This document shows, piece after piece, positions 1 to 12,065 of a DNA stretch of 64,000 nt (its first letter is position 1; each line of letters starts with the position of its first letter). Made by a program: the position numbers and the translations under genes. Origin of the DNA: Hydnum rufescens UP504 (lineage: Eukaryota; Basidiomycota; Agaricomycetes; Cantharellales; Hydnaceae); the NCBI GenBank assembly GCA_014904985.1, contig MU129110.1, positions 1 to 64,000 on the forward strand. Direction: 5' to 3'. A model generated the notes under the pieces. It did not search any database. It was not told the DNA's origin and saw only the letters and a list, made by a program, of their open reading frames with translations.

Positions 1-621
1 AATTGACGTTCGTCATGAACAGTACTGTGTTGTATTATTCATATCTGTACTTGTTACACTAATGGCCTCTATTCTGCCCAGGCATCCCTCGGCTTCTCCA
101 GCTATGATAAATCCCGGATTACTTAGGGCGGGGAGCTAATTATTGAATCATGAGACTGTAGGCCGGTCGAACTACTCGGAAAGACCAACGTCTAGGTCCT
201 TTTTGCGCGTCTATGTTGTTGGTCTGGTCATTCTCGTCATACGGGCCACTTCGATGTTCATCACTGATATGTGGATACAACTACCGAGGTTGAGCCGCCG
301 ATCGTCTCCGCTACATATACAGGGGTTCAGAGACATGGGGATACACATACTGAAAACTATTCAACTCGGTCGACTCCACTGGAATCCAAATATGGCTTTG
401 TCTCCTAATCCATAAAATCCTAGTTCTTCGCACACATCGACCGTTCATTCTTCCCAGGAGCGACCTTCGCCACTCCGCAGGCGATATGGATGTGTACACA
501 TCTGTACATATGGGTCAGAAACAATGACATTCTCCCTTTAGTGATTGAAGCATCGTCACTCGCTTCGAGTCGCCGAACTTGCCATGAAGCCATATGCCTG
601 CCATCCTGCTGCCATGATTCG
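1..621. other. No recognisable gene
   Basis: I see no coding segment with a recognisable motif here. Short open frames exist on both strands but none has coding-like composition beyond chance. The stretch lies just left of the first copy of the three-copy duplicated block; a short phrase around 588-620 resembles sequence near 7836-7860, so duplicated homology may begin slightly earlier than 622. Confidence 0.4.
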
Positions 622-1561
622 CCGCCGTTCCTATTTGCTCTCGACGTACTGGGGTGTTTGGAAGAGAAATAATAGACAAAGAACGGCGGATGGGTATTCC
701 AAGCGCGCTCAATACTATGGCACGTTATGCACATGACGCCTGGTCATCGGGGGAAACGATCGCTGCAATGTCGTACTTGCCTGCGGTTCCCAGAAATTCC
801 CGGATTGAGCTCCGCCTGGCAGCGAGGCCATCAGCATTCCGAGAAAACGGGGTGCGACTTCCACCCCTCAATTATACCTCGTAAGTCAATTCAGGATCCC
901 CGAGATGAGGTGTCTCCGCTGCTTGATTAGTTGGCTACGAGTGGCGTAACGGATTCTGGGTGCCCAAATTAAGATAGCACGACCATCGTCAAGTTGGCCG
1001 GCCCATGTTCCAAATTGATAGCCAGCATAGCGGAGGGACCATGGTGCATAAGTAGGTGCCGTGGGATTGTACCCTTCTGAGGCCAGAGACTGACATCAGA
1101 GCCGAGTGCCCGCTCAAGACGTCGATGAGCTCTTGCCGAGCAGCTTCACCACTGGGTAAGTTCTCTAGTACCTTAATGGAATCCCCGAGACAGTGAGAGA
1201 ACCAGTGCCTAGGACATCTAGTGCATCACCGACGTCAAGGGTGCAGGCAATCGTTAACCCAGGAAAAGGAGAGCGATAATAGGGGCGCTCTCAGACGTGT
1301 TCATTGTGATCTGAAGAATACTTTCGCACTATAGATGTCAACCTGAACAAGGCGTCGGATCTTGACGGACCAAGAGGTCGCTCTACCAGGGTTTGATTTC
1401 TTCACCAGTCCTCGATGGCACGAGCAGAGGTTCCAGGGCCATTGGAAGCCTCAGTCTGGGGTATTCGATATGGAAAGGGAAGAGGAAGGGTGCAGTATAG
1501 AAGAATGGGCTGATTGGGCAGGCACACGAGCGCGTCTTTGCAGGGATGGCTGGGCGCGTAG
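622..1561 (-). pseudogene. Remnant of unknown gene in duplicated block, copy A
   Basis: This is the counterpart of the better preserved copy at 8410-9066. Aligned by eye, the two share long phrases (for example around 1037-1180 here and 8490-8650 there), but copy A has several small insertions and deletions, so no frame stays open for long. Reading is on the minus strand, divergent from the neighbouring MFS remnant. I do not recognise the protein family and assign no function. Confidence 0.55.
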
Positions 1562-2040
1562 AGTCCCGGGTTAAAATTCAGCGACAGAAGGGTGTGTAGG
1601 GTGCCCAGTAAGCACCGTCCTCAGAAATTTAAATGGCGGGGGGAGAGGCAAGGATGCAATTGAATATCGAGTATTGTGATGTCACGTGTGACTCAGTCGC
1701 TGTTTGCCGAGTCGCCCACTCTGGAACTGCTTGACCTTTGACCCCCCACCCTAAGTCCATACTGCTTCCGTGACGCCCCTTAGCTTTTGTCATGTGCCAT
1801 ACCGAATCTACTGGACCGATTTATGCTGGAACTGGCTGAACCAACGGGATGGATCACCCCAAGTTCATTTTTGCCGGACCGGGGCGTTTTTTATTATTAT
1901 TTACACCACCAATTTCCGCCCAAAATCATCGCCTCATTACACGCTATATGCATGAATATTAGGATGAATATCATCCATTGAGGTGTGTCACTGCCACCAC
2001 GGCATCCGTCGCCTCTGCGCAAGCAGATGATACCCTACAT

Positions 2041-3136
2041 ATGTCAACCGTGACATTTTCTCGTATCCCTCCCCCTCCTTTCGCTTTGTCTGTGGAAATA
2101 GAGGGCATCCTCCATCTTCTTGCCTCCCCTTTACGCGACTCCACCACCCTCACGACATCTGACGATGTGAAAAGAGTATTCAGGATCGGGCACTTTCGGA
2201 GATCCATTTGTGGTACAAACCTGCCGCTTTTCCTGGATGCTTCTCTATAGTGCTCGATGGACAACTTGGAAGGTTAATTTTGAAAAGCCTTATGATCGAG
2301 GCAATCCAAAGGACTGGTCACGCTACGGAAATGGGCGATGACGTTACAGCTAGGCCTTTCCACCTTATGCATCAGCGCCGCCTCCTCCGCGTACAGCGGC
2401 AGGCTAGAATCCGCCATGCACGATCTCCGTATGAGTTGAACCGTGGCCATTCTTGGACTATTGCTATATGTCTTTGGTTAGTCCCCTTCACGTGGCAGGC
2501 GACCACGGAAAATATTTCCCTCTGCCATTTTTCCAGGCCTTGCTTCTGGACCTTTGATATGGGCACCACTTAGCGAGGTGAGCATCCACCGTCATTGTTT
2601 CCCCGCTTTTCTCACCTTACAGGTATGTCGCTCCCCTATTTGTGGGTCTCCTCTTTCTGCTTCACGATAATCCGTGTAATGATCATTTAATTGCAAACCT
2701 TGATGGCACCTTACTATAGACCGCTGTCATCGGCTACCTAATTGATGCATACACGATCTACCGCACAACCGCTCTAGCAGCGAACGTCCTCCGATCCATC
2801 CTGGCCACTGGATTACTCCTCTTCACACCTTCGTTACTAGTATATCCGTATGTCTGGCACTGATGTGTACTCCGATTCCCTTTCTATTCTGCGTACGTGA
2901 TTCCTGGTTCTGGTCGTTTATCATGATGATCATTACCACCTTCATCATCTCGACTCGGTGCTGATTCTATTTCGTCAACGACCTAGCGTTACGGCCCTAG
3001 AATACGAGCAAGATCTAAGTGGGCCACTTCACTCACAACTCCACACCCAACCTCATACCCAGTATCCACCCCAATGTTCCCCATCGCCCCTCAAGAGAAG
3101 CGCTGATGCCCTGTTTCCAGCTGCCGACCGCTATTG
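2041..3136 (+). pseudogene. MFS drug/polyamine transporter pseudogene, copy A
   Basis: This is a fragment of a DHA1-type major facilitator (TPO/FLR-like proton antiporter). The start MSTVTFSRIPPP at 2041 matches copies B and C. The second exon (about 2260-2480) encodes the amphipathic lead-in and the first transmembrane helix; the segment GLAFGPLIWAPLSE follows an intron near 2482-2535. The middle of the protein, including the NAGGVIQDIWDPDERG motif region, is missing because of the 1.5 kb deletion. The last part (about 2625-3136) codes for the final helices and the cytoplasmic tail ending in a DRY-like C-terminus. Frameshifts and a stop-laden middle make it non-functional. Confidence 0.75.
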
Positions 3137-3185
3137 AGCCTATCCCTCCCATTTTGACCATACCATTCCCAACTGTTTTTGAGAC

Positions 3186-4269
3186 AAGACATTGGCTTTG
3201 CATCCATAGGGTCCAAGCTACTGACAACACGGCACAATATCGGGGAGTCTGGGGAATCGAAACATCACTGACAGGTCTACGGTGCAAAAGGTGAACCACG
3301 CGACCGGCAGATTTTCCCTCCCTTCCTTCTTCGAATGCTTGATCCCAAGACAGGTTTGTTGTAATGTAGCGAAATCTAACTGCCTATAGTGATAAGCTGA
3401 ATATGTATGCCCAGCGAGGACTCTATGATCGTTCCCTACCTGTCCGGGTAGAGGGTAATACTACACGTGGCCGAACCTCTTGTGTGCTCCTCGGGCAGAG
3501 TGCATATCTAGAGCAAGTTAGGCGTCTGCCAAGGCAATTCAAGAGAGATCTCTTCCCTATTTACAGCACCATTTTGCATTTTGAAAGCCCCTAACATCTA
3601 CCAGGAGAGGTAATGCGTATATTGTCAAGATTGACGGCGCATAGGAACGTGATCGGAGATATGCCATCTTGGGATTCCCTAGGTGATTCAGCGACGCAAT
3701 TCCTACACAATTGGCTTCCACTCTCGTACTTATGTATCGCCCACACTGAATTATCACCCTCGATCGTTCCGGTTCAAGCCTCGTCGGTATGCATTGAGGT
3801 CTTTCAAGGAACTCAGCAGGGCGAGGCCACGAGACGGTGCAAAAAGTGGACAACCAATCAGGAGGGCTCAAACCGAAAGTTCTGAGTACATCACTGATGC
3901 TTGATAATCAGACTCTCGTGTGAAGGAGATTCGCAAGCATCACTAGGAACGGAATGAAGAATGATGACTCAACACCTCCCGCAATAAGGCACGGCTAGAT
4001 AGGGTTGGTTCGATTCCGGGATCAAAGGATCAAAGCAATTACAGTTTTCAATGATATATAGTTATTCACGTATGAGGGAAGGGTGACAAATGATCACGAT
4101 TCGCCGCGGTCTTGAGTCGTAAACAACTCAAGATAGTGGGTCGTATCGGGGAAAAAGCCTGGTGCACAATTATCTCAAATTGAAAGCATCACTTGAAGCT
4201 CGGCATTAGCAAGGATAGAACTGGGAGAAATTGGATTCCGTATTCACCACAAATGCCAGTGAGGAGCAA
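3186..4269. other. No recognisable gene
   Basis: Open frames of about 90-100 codons occur on both strands near 3557-3904, but none shows a signal peptide, a known motif or splice structure that I can support. I see no repeat structure. Confidence 0.4.
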
Positions 4270-4913
4270 CTAGGAAGTTTCCGACAAACTTTCCGGGAGC
4301 GTAAAGGTTTGTTCAAGGAGGCCTTCCGCGGCTACCGAATCACTTTCGAGAGTGCTGTAAGACAGATATGAGCATATCACCTTCCAAGCGCGCATAAACC
4401 AAGGCAAAAAGATACATGAAAGCTTTATTTGACACTCCAAGAATCCCGAATCCCTTCATCTCGACATAGCCCCACTTGTTGTCTTGAACGAATTGGACGG
4501 TGTATCTAACGTCTGACGAAATTGACAGATCAGCGAGATGAAATAGATACAGGCAAGTGATATTACTCAGATGAAAGACACCAGTGGGGTCGATGTAACC
4601 GTGCTCTCCACCGAGACCGCCGAGGACCTTAGCGAGTAGGGTGCCATCAGGTTTAGTCCAATTGCCCCTACGATCCCCATCGGTATAAGAATTTTTGATT
4701 TTGAAATGGAGCGACTGTAGCCTTACCCTCGGACGCCCACATTAAGGCGAGTGCCTTCCGGAACAGCGATCTCGCGGGAATTGGCAAGGTCAACGTCGAT
4801 AGACGAAAGAAACGCGAGGCGGGTTTGAGGATGGGGAGGGGATGAACCGCCCCCGGGGCAGCAGCGACAAAGGCGGCAGTGCCAAGAGAGAGGATAGTTA
4901 AGAGAGGGAACAT
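4270..4913 (-). CDS. Small secreted DUF3237-like protein
   Basis: Start at 4913 gives a clear signal peptide (MFPLLTILSLGTAAFVAAAP). Three introns fit: 4668-4726, 4566-4513 and 4415-4355, each GT-AG and 54-61 nt. The spliced product carries VPEGTRLNVGVRG, then GGEHGYIDPTG, then HLNVRYTVQF and GYVEMKGFGIL, a pattern resembling DUF3237 beta-barrel proteins (known family; no catalytic role established). It ends with SLSETS and a stop at 4270-4272. The frame of the signal peptide and that of the domain differ by one base; the break coincides with the five-base C/G run at 4850-4854, so one base appears to be missing there. Without that the protein would be about 150 residues, normal for the family. 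The family call is by pattern recall only. Confidence 0.5.
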
Positions 4914-5862
4914 GATGAGGCGAAGAATTATGAACGCCAATTTTATACCCCTGGAGACTAGTGCTGTATGCACCGCCTAACTCCTGATGGAATTCCTTGG
5001 AGATCGTTAAGGGTGCACATGAATAAAATCCTAGGAATATCTTTATATATCACAGGGAGGATAACCCAGCCGAAGAGAATAGAAAATAAACTCACAACCT
5101 CGTTTTGGGTTCCTGAAAGTGGCTGGTTCCTCTGGTTCCCTTGCAAAGTTTAGGTACAAGCATTAGCCAGGGTACTCATGATAACACGTTGCCCAGATCG
5201 TTGGTAGATTTTCTTTTGCGGAAGATGAGCGATTACTAGAACAAGAGGTCATGACGAAAGTCACACATCCTGTTCGGGGATCTGGCCCATTTTTCCGACA
5301 TCACTGTGTGAAAAATGCTTTGGGTCCACGGCGTACGTGGAAGTCAGACGGGCCGAATCTTTGACGAGCTGTGGGACGCGTTGGACCAATTTGGGCTCCA
5401 GATTTACTGTACTGTAGGTTCGTGTCACGCGTCACACCCTGGGGTGTCACATGAAAAATTCACCCCGAAGGGGTAATTTTGCCAATTATGGCATTTTTTG
5501 GTCCCTATGGCCAGTTATGTGCGTAGTATACTACGGGGGCTGTCGAAAGACGTGGTCGGCGGGTGCCGGAGCATTACATAAGACGTATGTGGTGGTGGTG
5601 GTGGTGGTGGTGGTGGCAGAGTGTTTTGTAATATACTGCAGCAGGCTGCCTATGGGTAGTGATAAGGCGCCTAGGGTCTCACAAGGACATTATTAATTTA
5701 TCTCCCTCTCGCGTCCCTCCTTTCCTGCGGAATTCCTCATGGGACTCGTGGTATGCTATTCTCCTCCGCTGATCCGCTTTCCCTTCTTTGAGTCTTTGCC
5801 TGACACTCTTGGTGCGGTTATCCACATTTCGGGCATAGTGCATATAGATTTTGGGGTAGGTT
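4914..5862. other. Gene-free stretch with a GTG microsatellite
   Basis: No gene seen. A pure (GTG)9 microsatellite lies at about 5590-5617. The right part (about 5690-5862) should be the 3' untranslated end of the minus-strand LINE remnant that begins at 5863, but I could not find a clear poly(A)-type tail or target-site duplication. Confidence 0.5.
5590..5617. repeat. (GTG)n microsatellite
   Basis: About nine uninterrupted GTG triplets. It lies in non-coding DNA. Confidence 0.9.
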
Positions 5863-6654
5863 TCATGTGAGGGCATAAGTTAGGTTAGAGGGCGGGTCGT
5901 ACTTAGCTTGGTAAATAGCTGGAGTCGCTTCAATGAAGCTGGCCAGTCGTTCAATGCCGTCTATGGTGCCGAGTAGGTACCGCGGTTGACCTTCCTCCCC
6001 GTGCCCCCAGTAAATGTCGTTCATCATTGAAGATTGGGCATTTATAGAGAATGTGGTCTCGTGTCTGGATCGGTTCTCCGCACGGCAGCGCCGGTCCTCA
6101 TCTGGCACGAATTTGGCGTAGTAACTCCCGATGTGCGTGTGGCCTGTTCGGCATTGGATAAGCCTGCTGAATGTCTTCCGGGTGAGTGTGCGTAGCCATT
6201 TTGACGGTCTGAGGGAGGGGGGGAATTTGTTGGCAATCTTGTAGCTCGACGGACGCCGCTGTTGGGGGTCTGCAATCCACAGGCGGACCCCGCGTTCCCT
6301 GAGCTCGTGTCGGTGCATACATCCCGCAAAGGCTGCGGAGTGGAATTCTGGACGGGCAGGTTGTTTCGTGCTGCCTTCTTTTGCCAGTTCGTCTGATCGT
6401 TCATTTTCAGTGATATTCTGGCGGCCCGGCATCCAGGAGAGGATGATTTCAATGTCTTGCTGTTCATGAAGTATTGCGAAAGTTACAGCTCGGAAGCGAC
6501 GTGAGCAGTTTTGCGCTTTCCCAGGGGCTCCCTTGTGAATCCGTTGCAAGGCACCTGTATTATCAGCAAAGTGGAGGGATTTGATGCGGTCCATCTCTGG
6601 TTCGTATGTAATGAGATAAGACGTATGTATACGACGGATTAGAGGTACAGGCAT
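5863..6654 (-). mobile_element. 5'-truncated LINE: RNase H and C-terminal domain
   Basis: One open frame of 263 codons. The N-terminal part has an RNase H signature: HFADNTGALQRIHKG corresponds to the conserved D-(N/Q)-x-A-L block, and SWMPGRQNITENERSDELAKEG to the W-x-PGH-x-x-x-x-NE-x-AD-x-LAK block. The following region (about residues 100-260) matches the tail found after RNase H in fungal non-LTR retrotransposons, with RKTFSRLIQCRTGHTHIGSY and LLGTIDGIERLASFIEATPA. The reverse transcriptase and endonuclease are missing. The canonical PGH histidine is replaced by R, and the usual Cys-His cluster before the C-terminus is degraded, so the copy is dead. Its upstream end abuts the TIR element at 6724. 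Confidence 0.8.
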
Positions 6655-6723
6655 AAGGTAAGAAGGGGGGTGAAATACCGATCGGAATCGATTACTGTAT
6701 TCCGCTGACAGGGGCCTCTGCTA

Positions 6724-7475
6724 GTGTTGCCGCGACTCCACTTGGTCCGACTTCAGGTCGACTTCGGGCGACTCTGCATCACTCTTTGGCTTATCTCCGA
6801 AGTCAAGCCAAACCTACCGACTCGACCTGACTCGAAAGTTGACTCAAATTCAAATATCTGTATGTGCTGTATGTGACAATAATAAACATATACATTGCTG
6901 GAAAATCACTCTATGCCTTCTGGATCAACTTTCAACTGTACTTTGCCAAGAGATTCATGCAACAACAGCAGTTTGGGCACAGCGCAAGAGAGAGGTCGGT
7001 ACATCCCGAAACACAAGTGCTGACTAAGCATTAAGCTCACGCATGCGGACTGATGAAGGGCATAACAGGTGGTAGAAATTCGCCTTGGGGGCTTGATGTA
7101 AGCGGCAAGCTTGTTCCTCACCGCATAGTCATCTGCGAGATTAAGCTTCATATGAGTGATTCCTATTTGATAAAGGTATGGAAGTTGGGCATAGCATCTG
7201 GCTGCGGACTCGGCTTGCAATTTGACAGGCATCATAGCACTCGCAAGGCAGCGCTGTACTAATTTTTCGCATAGTACTGCCATATATGAACAAGTATCGG
7301 AGTATCGGTAGTGTTTGCTCTTATTTTCCCCTGAATTTGACTGGAGCTGGCTCAGAGCAAAGCCAAGCGGCCCAAGTCAAGTCAATGGTTTATAATCAAT
7401 CAACTTGGCTTGACTTGACTTGAAATGGCTTGACTCGTGACTCAAGTCGACTCGAAGCCCGAGGCGCGGCAACAC
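6724..7475. mobile_element. Non-autonomous TIR element, 752 bp, TA target duplication
   Basis: The left end reads GTGTTGCCGCGACTC and the right end is its inverted complement (GCGCGGCAACAC), flanked on both sides by TA (6722-6723 and 7476-7477). Subterminal regions are packed with short repeats of the type GACTTGACTCGA. No transposase is encoded. The same ends and subterminal sequence bound the 5.1 kb element at 41971-47096, in the opposite orientation. A TA duplication is typical of Tc1/mariner-like and some other superfamilies; I cannot assign the superfamily without a transposase. Confidence 0.8.
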
Positions 7476-7477
7476 TA

Positions 7478-8095
7478 CCAGTATGGATACTCTTTAATTT
7501 GCTGACTCAATACCCTGGATTCCAAAAGCAGAATTCCGACACTGCCGACGTCAATTCCACTCGCTGCCCGAAAGCCCCTAATTTGGGGGGCAGTATATTG
7601 CCTCATGTTACATGGTGGATGTGTTGACGTACCTTGAATGTTTTTGTAGGACATTAGAGTCAAGAAGGTCGCCTTCATCGACTCTTCTCTTTCTTGAAGC
7701 CAATCCGGGCTCAATTCGTTTCAGAGGGATTCTCCTTCCTCGATGCGGGTGCCGTACTCGGCAAGCCATGATTGCCAATCCCTACTTGGTCGTCGATGTG
7801 ATTGCATATTTGCGCATAATGGTAGACATCCATAAACAGCCTGCCATCCTGCTACCATGATCGCATTACGACGTGCTGCCTCCATCACCAATTCTAAGCC
7901 TCACGGGGCATCTGGTGGATCCCCAATCCTCAGTACACGCCTGGCGACCCACCCATTCCTCTGAGATTCGCATGGCCTCCCGATCCTGCTCTTGGCGCTG
8001 CTGGACATTTGCACTGAACAAATATGTTATACCAGAATTCAAAGACTCACTGGAGCCAATACGAAGAAACGTTGGCGATACTCGCGCGACGGTGG
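7478..8095. other. No recognisable gene
   Basis: Between the TIR element and duplicated copy B I find only short open frames without motifs. A minus-strand segment at about 7866-8030 with glutamine/arginine-rich composition (VQQRQEQDREAMRISEEW) could be an exon of the unknown gene of copy B, but I cannot show the splice sites. Confidence 0.35.
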
Positions 8096-8409
8096 CCGCT
8101 GTTGCTATTCGTTCTCGGCATACTGGGATGTTTGGAAGAGAAATAATGGGCGAACAACGGGTGGTGGGTATTCCAAGTGCGCTCAATGCTATGGCACGCT
8201 ATGCACATGACTCCTGGTCACCGGGGGAAACGATCGTTGCCACGTCGTACTTGCCCTCAGCTCCCAGCAATTCCCGGACTGAGCTCCGCATGGCAGCGAG
8301 GCCACCAGCATTCTGAGAAAATGCGGTGCGACCTGCTCCCTTCAATTATACCTCGTAAGTCGATTCAGGATCCTCGGGATGAGGTCTCTCCGCTGCATCA
8401 GAATATTGA

Positions 8410-9066
8410 TTAGTTGGCTACGAGTGGCGTAACGGATTCTGGGTGCACAATTTGAGATAGCACGGCCATCGCCAAGTTGGCCAGCCCACGTTCCAAAATG
8501 ATGACCAGAGTAGCGGAGGGACCATGGTGCATAAGTAGGTGCCGTGGGATTGTACCTTCTGGGCCCGGAAACAGTGACATCAGGGCCGAGTGCCCGCTCA
8601 AGACGTCGATGAGCTCTTGCCGAGCAGCTTCACCGCTGGGTGAGTTCTCTAGTACCTTAATGGAACCCCTTGAGACAGTGAGAGAAGCAGTGCCCAGGAC
8701 GTCTAGTGCATCACCGACGTCAAGGGCTGGCAGACAATCGTTAAGGTAGGAAAAAGAGAGCGATAATAGGGGGCGCTCTCGGACATGTTCATTGTGATCT
8801 GACGAAAACTTTCGCACTATAGATGTCGACCTGAGCAAGGCGTCGGATCTTGACGGAGCGAGACGTCGCTGCACCAAGGGTTCGAATTTCTCCAACTGGT
8901 CCTCGATGGCACGAGCAGAGGTCCCAGGGTCACCGGAAGCATCAGTCTGGGGTATTCGATATAGAAAGGGAGGAGGAAAGGGAGTGGTATGGGAGAGGTG
9001 GGTACCAGGCAAGCACACGAGCGCGTCTTTGCAGGGACGGCTGGACGTGTAGAGTCCCGGTTTAAA
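8410..9066 (-). pseudogene. Unknown gene of duplicated block, copy B
   Basis: An open frame reads from upstream of 9066 to the stop at 8410-8412. The last roughly 185 residues look coding-like, with an acidic/leucine-rich part (LPALDVGDALDVLGTASL) and a conserved-looking end ([20 protein letters not shown], then [18 protein letters not shown]). There is no credible ATG for this frame: the upstream end is a GTG in non-coding-like sequence. The same protein can be traced in copy A and, as a 5' fragment, in copy C. I do not recognise the family. It is either the 3' exon of a gene whose 5' part lies beyond an intron or a decayed copy; the repetition of broken copies favours decay. Confidence 0.45.
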
Positions 9067-9467
9067 ATTCAGCGACAGAAGGGTGTGTAGAATCCCCAGT
9101 AAGCACTGTCGTCGGAAATTTGGGGGAGAGGTAAGAATATCGAGTACTCGCGATGTCACAGTGACGCGTGACTGCCACTATATCTGCTTCCGTGGCACTC
9201 TCTTTCATGCCCATACTGAATCTACTGGAACCAAGTTATGCTGGAACTGGCTGAACCAACGGGATGAATCTCCAAGCTCACTCTTGCTGTACCGGAGGGA
9301 TTGGACGCTTTTCTTTACTAATTTACACCGCCAACTTCCGCCAAAAATCATAGCCTCAGTATACGGTATATGGATGAATATTACGATGAATTTCATCCAC
9401 CGCGGTGTCTATAGTGACTGCCACCACGGCATCCGTCGCCTCTGCGCGACCTGATAATTCCCTACAT

Positions 9468-12065
9468 ATGTCAACCGTGGGACATCCCCCTCCCTCCCTC
9501 CCTCCGCATTTGTGTATGGAAACAGAGACGCATCCTCCATCCCTACCCACCCCCTACGCGACCCTACCACCCTCACGATATCTGATGATGTGAAACAGTA
9601 TTCAGGATCGGGCACTTTCGGAGATCCATTTGTGGTACAAGCCTTCCGTGTTTCCTGGATGCTTTTCTGTAGTGCTCAATGAACAACTTGAAAGGTTGAT
9701 TTCGCAAAGCCTTATGATCGAGGCAATCCAAAGGGGTGGTCGCGCCTACGGAAATGGGCGATGACGTTACAGCTAGGCCTTTGCACCTTATGCGTCAGCA
9801 TTGCCTCCTCCGCGTACAGCGGCAGCCTCGAATCTGCCATGCGCGATCTCCGTATGAGCCGAACCGTGGCCATTCTTGGACTATCGCTATATGTCTTTGG
9901 TTAGTCCCCTCCACGCAGCCGGCGACCGCGAAAAATATCTCCCTTTACCATTTTTCCAGGCCTTGCTTTTGGACCTTTGATCTGGGCACCACTTAGCGAG
10001 GCGAGCATCCACCATCAGTATTTCCTCGCTTTTCTCGTCTTACAGGAATATCGCCTCCGTAAGATGTTTGGCCGCGTGCGTCTGATATCATCCGCGGTCC
10101 GCTCAGTAATGTGGCCCCTAAACGCTCGTCCTATCCTCAGCAATTAATTTTTTTCGTCACTTATACCCCTTTCACGTTGTTCCATATCGGCGGAGCCCTC
10201 GCACCTAACGTCCCCACCCTTTTAGCAACTCGATTTCTAGCAGGTGCATGTGGGTGAGTTATCCATTCCCAGGAAGGCCAGCCGCCAGGCGTCTGAATTC
10301 CCTCCCTTCGATAGGTCATCATCATTTTCGAATGCCGGTGGGGTAATCCAAGATATCTGGGATCCGGATGAGCGGGGCCTGCCCCAAAACTTGTATGCCA
10401 CGGCATCTCTTGTCGGCGAGTGGACCTGATCGTCTACACTGCTCATTTCATTACATGCCTCATCCAGGCTCCGTATTGGGCCCTATCATCGGTGTAAGAC
10501 TTCTGCTCAACCATTCAGAATCACAATGGTGGGGGGCAAAACTGACAGACTCGTGCTTACGAACCTTTAGGGATATGTGTCAGAAGTTCCCCGTCTCGGA
10601 TGGCGATGGGTGTTATGGGTAATTTTCATCATCAGCGCCCCTAACTTATTCGTGGCGTGTATTTACTTCCCCGAGACGGTATGTCCCCTCAGCTTCTTTT
10701 CTTTCCGGTAACCGGACATGTACCTAACTTCTGGATTGATAGTATGCACCTATATTACTCAAGGGAAGAGCCCGAGAGCTCCAGGCCGAATCTGGAGGAA
10801 CTGTGCATTATGTCTCCACATTTTCGAAAGCTGGGGATCTCCATTTTGCGAAATTCATGAAGAAGAATCTGTCGCGTCCATTCAGTGAGTGATGTTCTCT
10901 TAGAGCATCGGGCCCGAGAGAGAGATGATTGAGCGAGGAATACTGAAGCTGTTCCTTCCCTCAGTCTATCTTTTCACTGAGCCCATAGTATTACTACTCG
11001 GCTTATATTTCGCCATTGTCTACAGCATTCTGCATGCTTTCTTCGAGGCGTTCCGTAAGGGCTGACTCCCCTGATCGTACTCGTCCCGATACCTAATCCC
11101 AGAGCCACACAGCTGTCGTATTCCAGCAAGGGCACCATTTCTCTCCTGGCGAAGGAGGTTTAGCCTTCCTTGGGGTAGGTCTGGGAGTTGCCATCGGTGG
11201 ATCGCTTTCACCCCTACAAGCCAAATTCTATCGTGAGCATGTGGTGAGGAATGGAGGTCCACAGCCCGAGGCTCGGCTTATCCTTGCCAGGTGGGCGGGT
11301 GTCGCCCTTCCCACAGGTATGTTCTGGTTCGCCTGGTAAGTTGTTCCTGGCCCCCATGTACTGTCCCCCTTGTCCCCCCTCTCTTTCCCTTTCTGGCATT
11401 TTTCCTGTTTTGATTCATTAATGACGGGGGGTTCCGTTTCTGTCTCCATATGGATTAGGGCATCTTCTCCATCTGTGCATTGGATCGTCCCAATACTAGC
11501 TGGCGTCCCCTTCGGTGCCTCGATGGCCATCCTATTCGTGGGTCTCCTCTTTCTGCTTCACGATAATCCGCAGAATGATCACTTATTGAAAACCTTGACG
11601 GTACCTGAGTATAGGCCGCTATCGTCAGCTACCTAATTGACACATACACGATCTACTGTGCAAGCGCTCTAGCAGCCAACGTCCTCCTCCGATCCATCTT
11701 GGCCACTGTATTCCCCCTCTTCACACCTTCGTTACTAGCAGCCGTAGGACCACAGTGGGGAAGTACGATATTCGCGTGTCTGGCACTGATATGTACTCCG
11801 ATTCCCTTTCTATTCTACGTACGTGATTCCCGGGGTTTCGGTGGTTTATCATCATTATCATCACTACCCTCATCATCTCGACTCGGTGCTGATTCTACTT
11901 CGTCGACGACCTAGCGTTACGGCCCTAAAATACGAGCAAGATCCAAGTGGGCCACGTCACTCACAACTCCACGCCCAACTTCACACCCAGTATCCAGCCC
12001 AATGTCTTCCATCACCTCTCAAGAGAAGTGCTGATGCCGCGTTTTCGCCCGCCGACCGCTATTGA
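9468..12065 (+). pseudogene. MFS drug/polyamine transporter (DHA1, TPO-like) pseudogene, copy B
   Basis: All parts of a 12-helix DHA1 antiporter are present in order. MSTV start at 9468; GSGTFGDPFV joined through an intron to VDFAKPYDRGNPKGWSRLRK at 9695; helix 1 with SSAYSGSLESAMRDLRMS; LAFGPLIWAPLSE; FTLFHIGGALAPNVPTLLATRFLAG near 10167-10255; SNAGGVIQDIWDPDERGLPQ near 10330-10390; VLGPIIG; central loop to about 10880; helices 7-12 from about 10980 to 11820; tail ending at 12065. Damage: the first exon changes frame between MSTV and SDDVKQYSG, the donor after WAPLSE reads GC where copies A and C have GT, and the region after VYSILHAFFEAF (about 11050) has stops. In the live family this exports drugs or polyamines at the plasma membrane. 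Confidence 0.8.

Larger units (their letters stand above)
622..3185. repeat. Segmental duplication, copy A (internally deleted)
   Basis: First of three diverged copies of one block; the others are at 8096-12110 and 13020-16258. Shared landmarks in the same order are a minus-strand unknown gene (here about 622-1561) and a plus-strand MFS transporter gene (2041-3136). Compared with copies B and C, copy A lacks roughly 1.5 kb: at about 2624 the sequence jumps from the intron after the second MFS exon directly to the region equivalent to 11535 in copy B. Homology to copy B fades after about 3185, where copy B (about 12110) goes on into unrelated sequence. Confidence 0.85.

Noticed and set aside
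4000..4025. tRNA-like B-box phrase GGTTCGATTCCGGG
   Set aside because: No matching A-box, anticodon arm or acceptor stem could be placed around it; a chance match.
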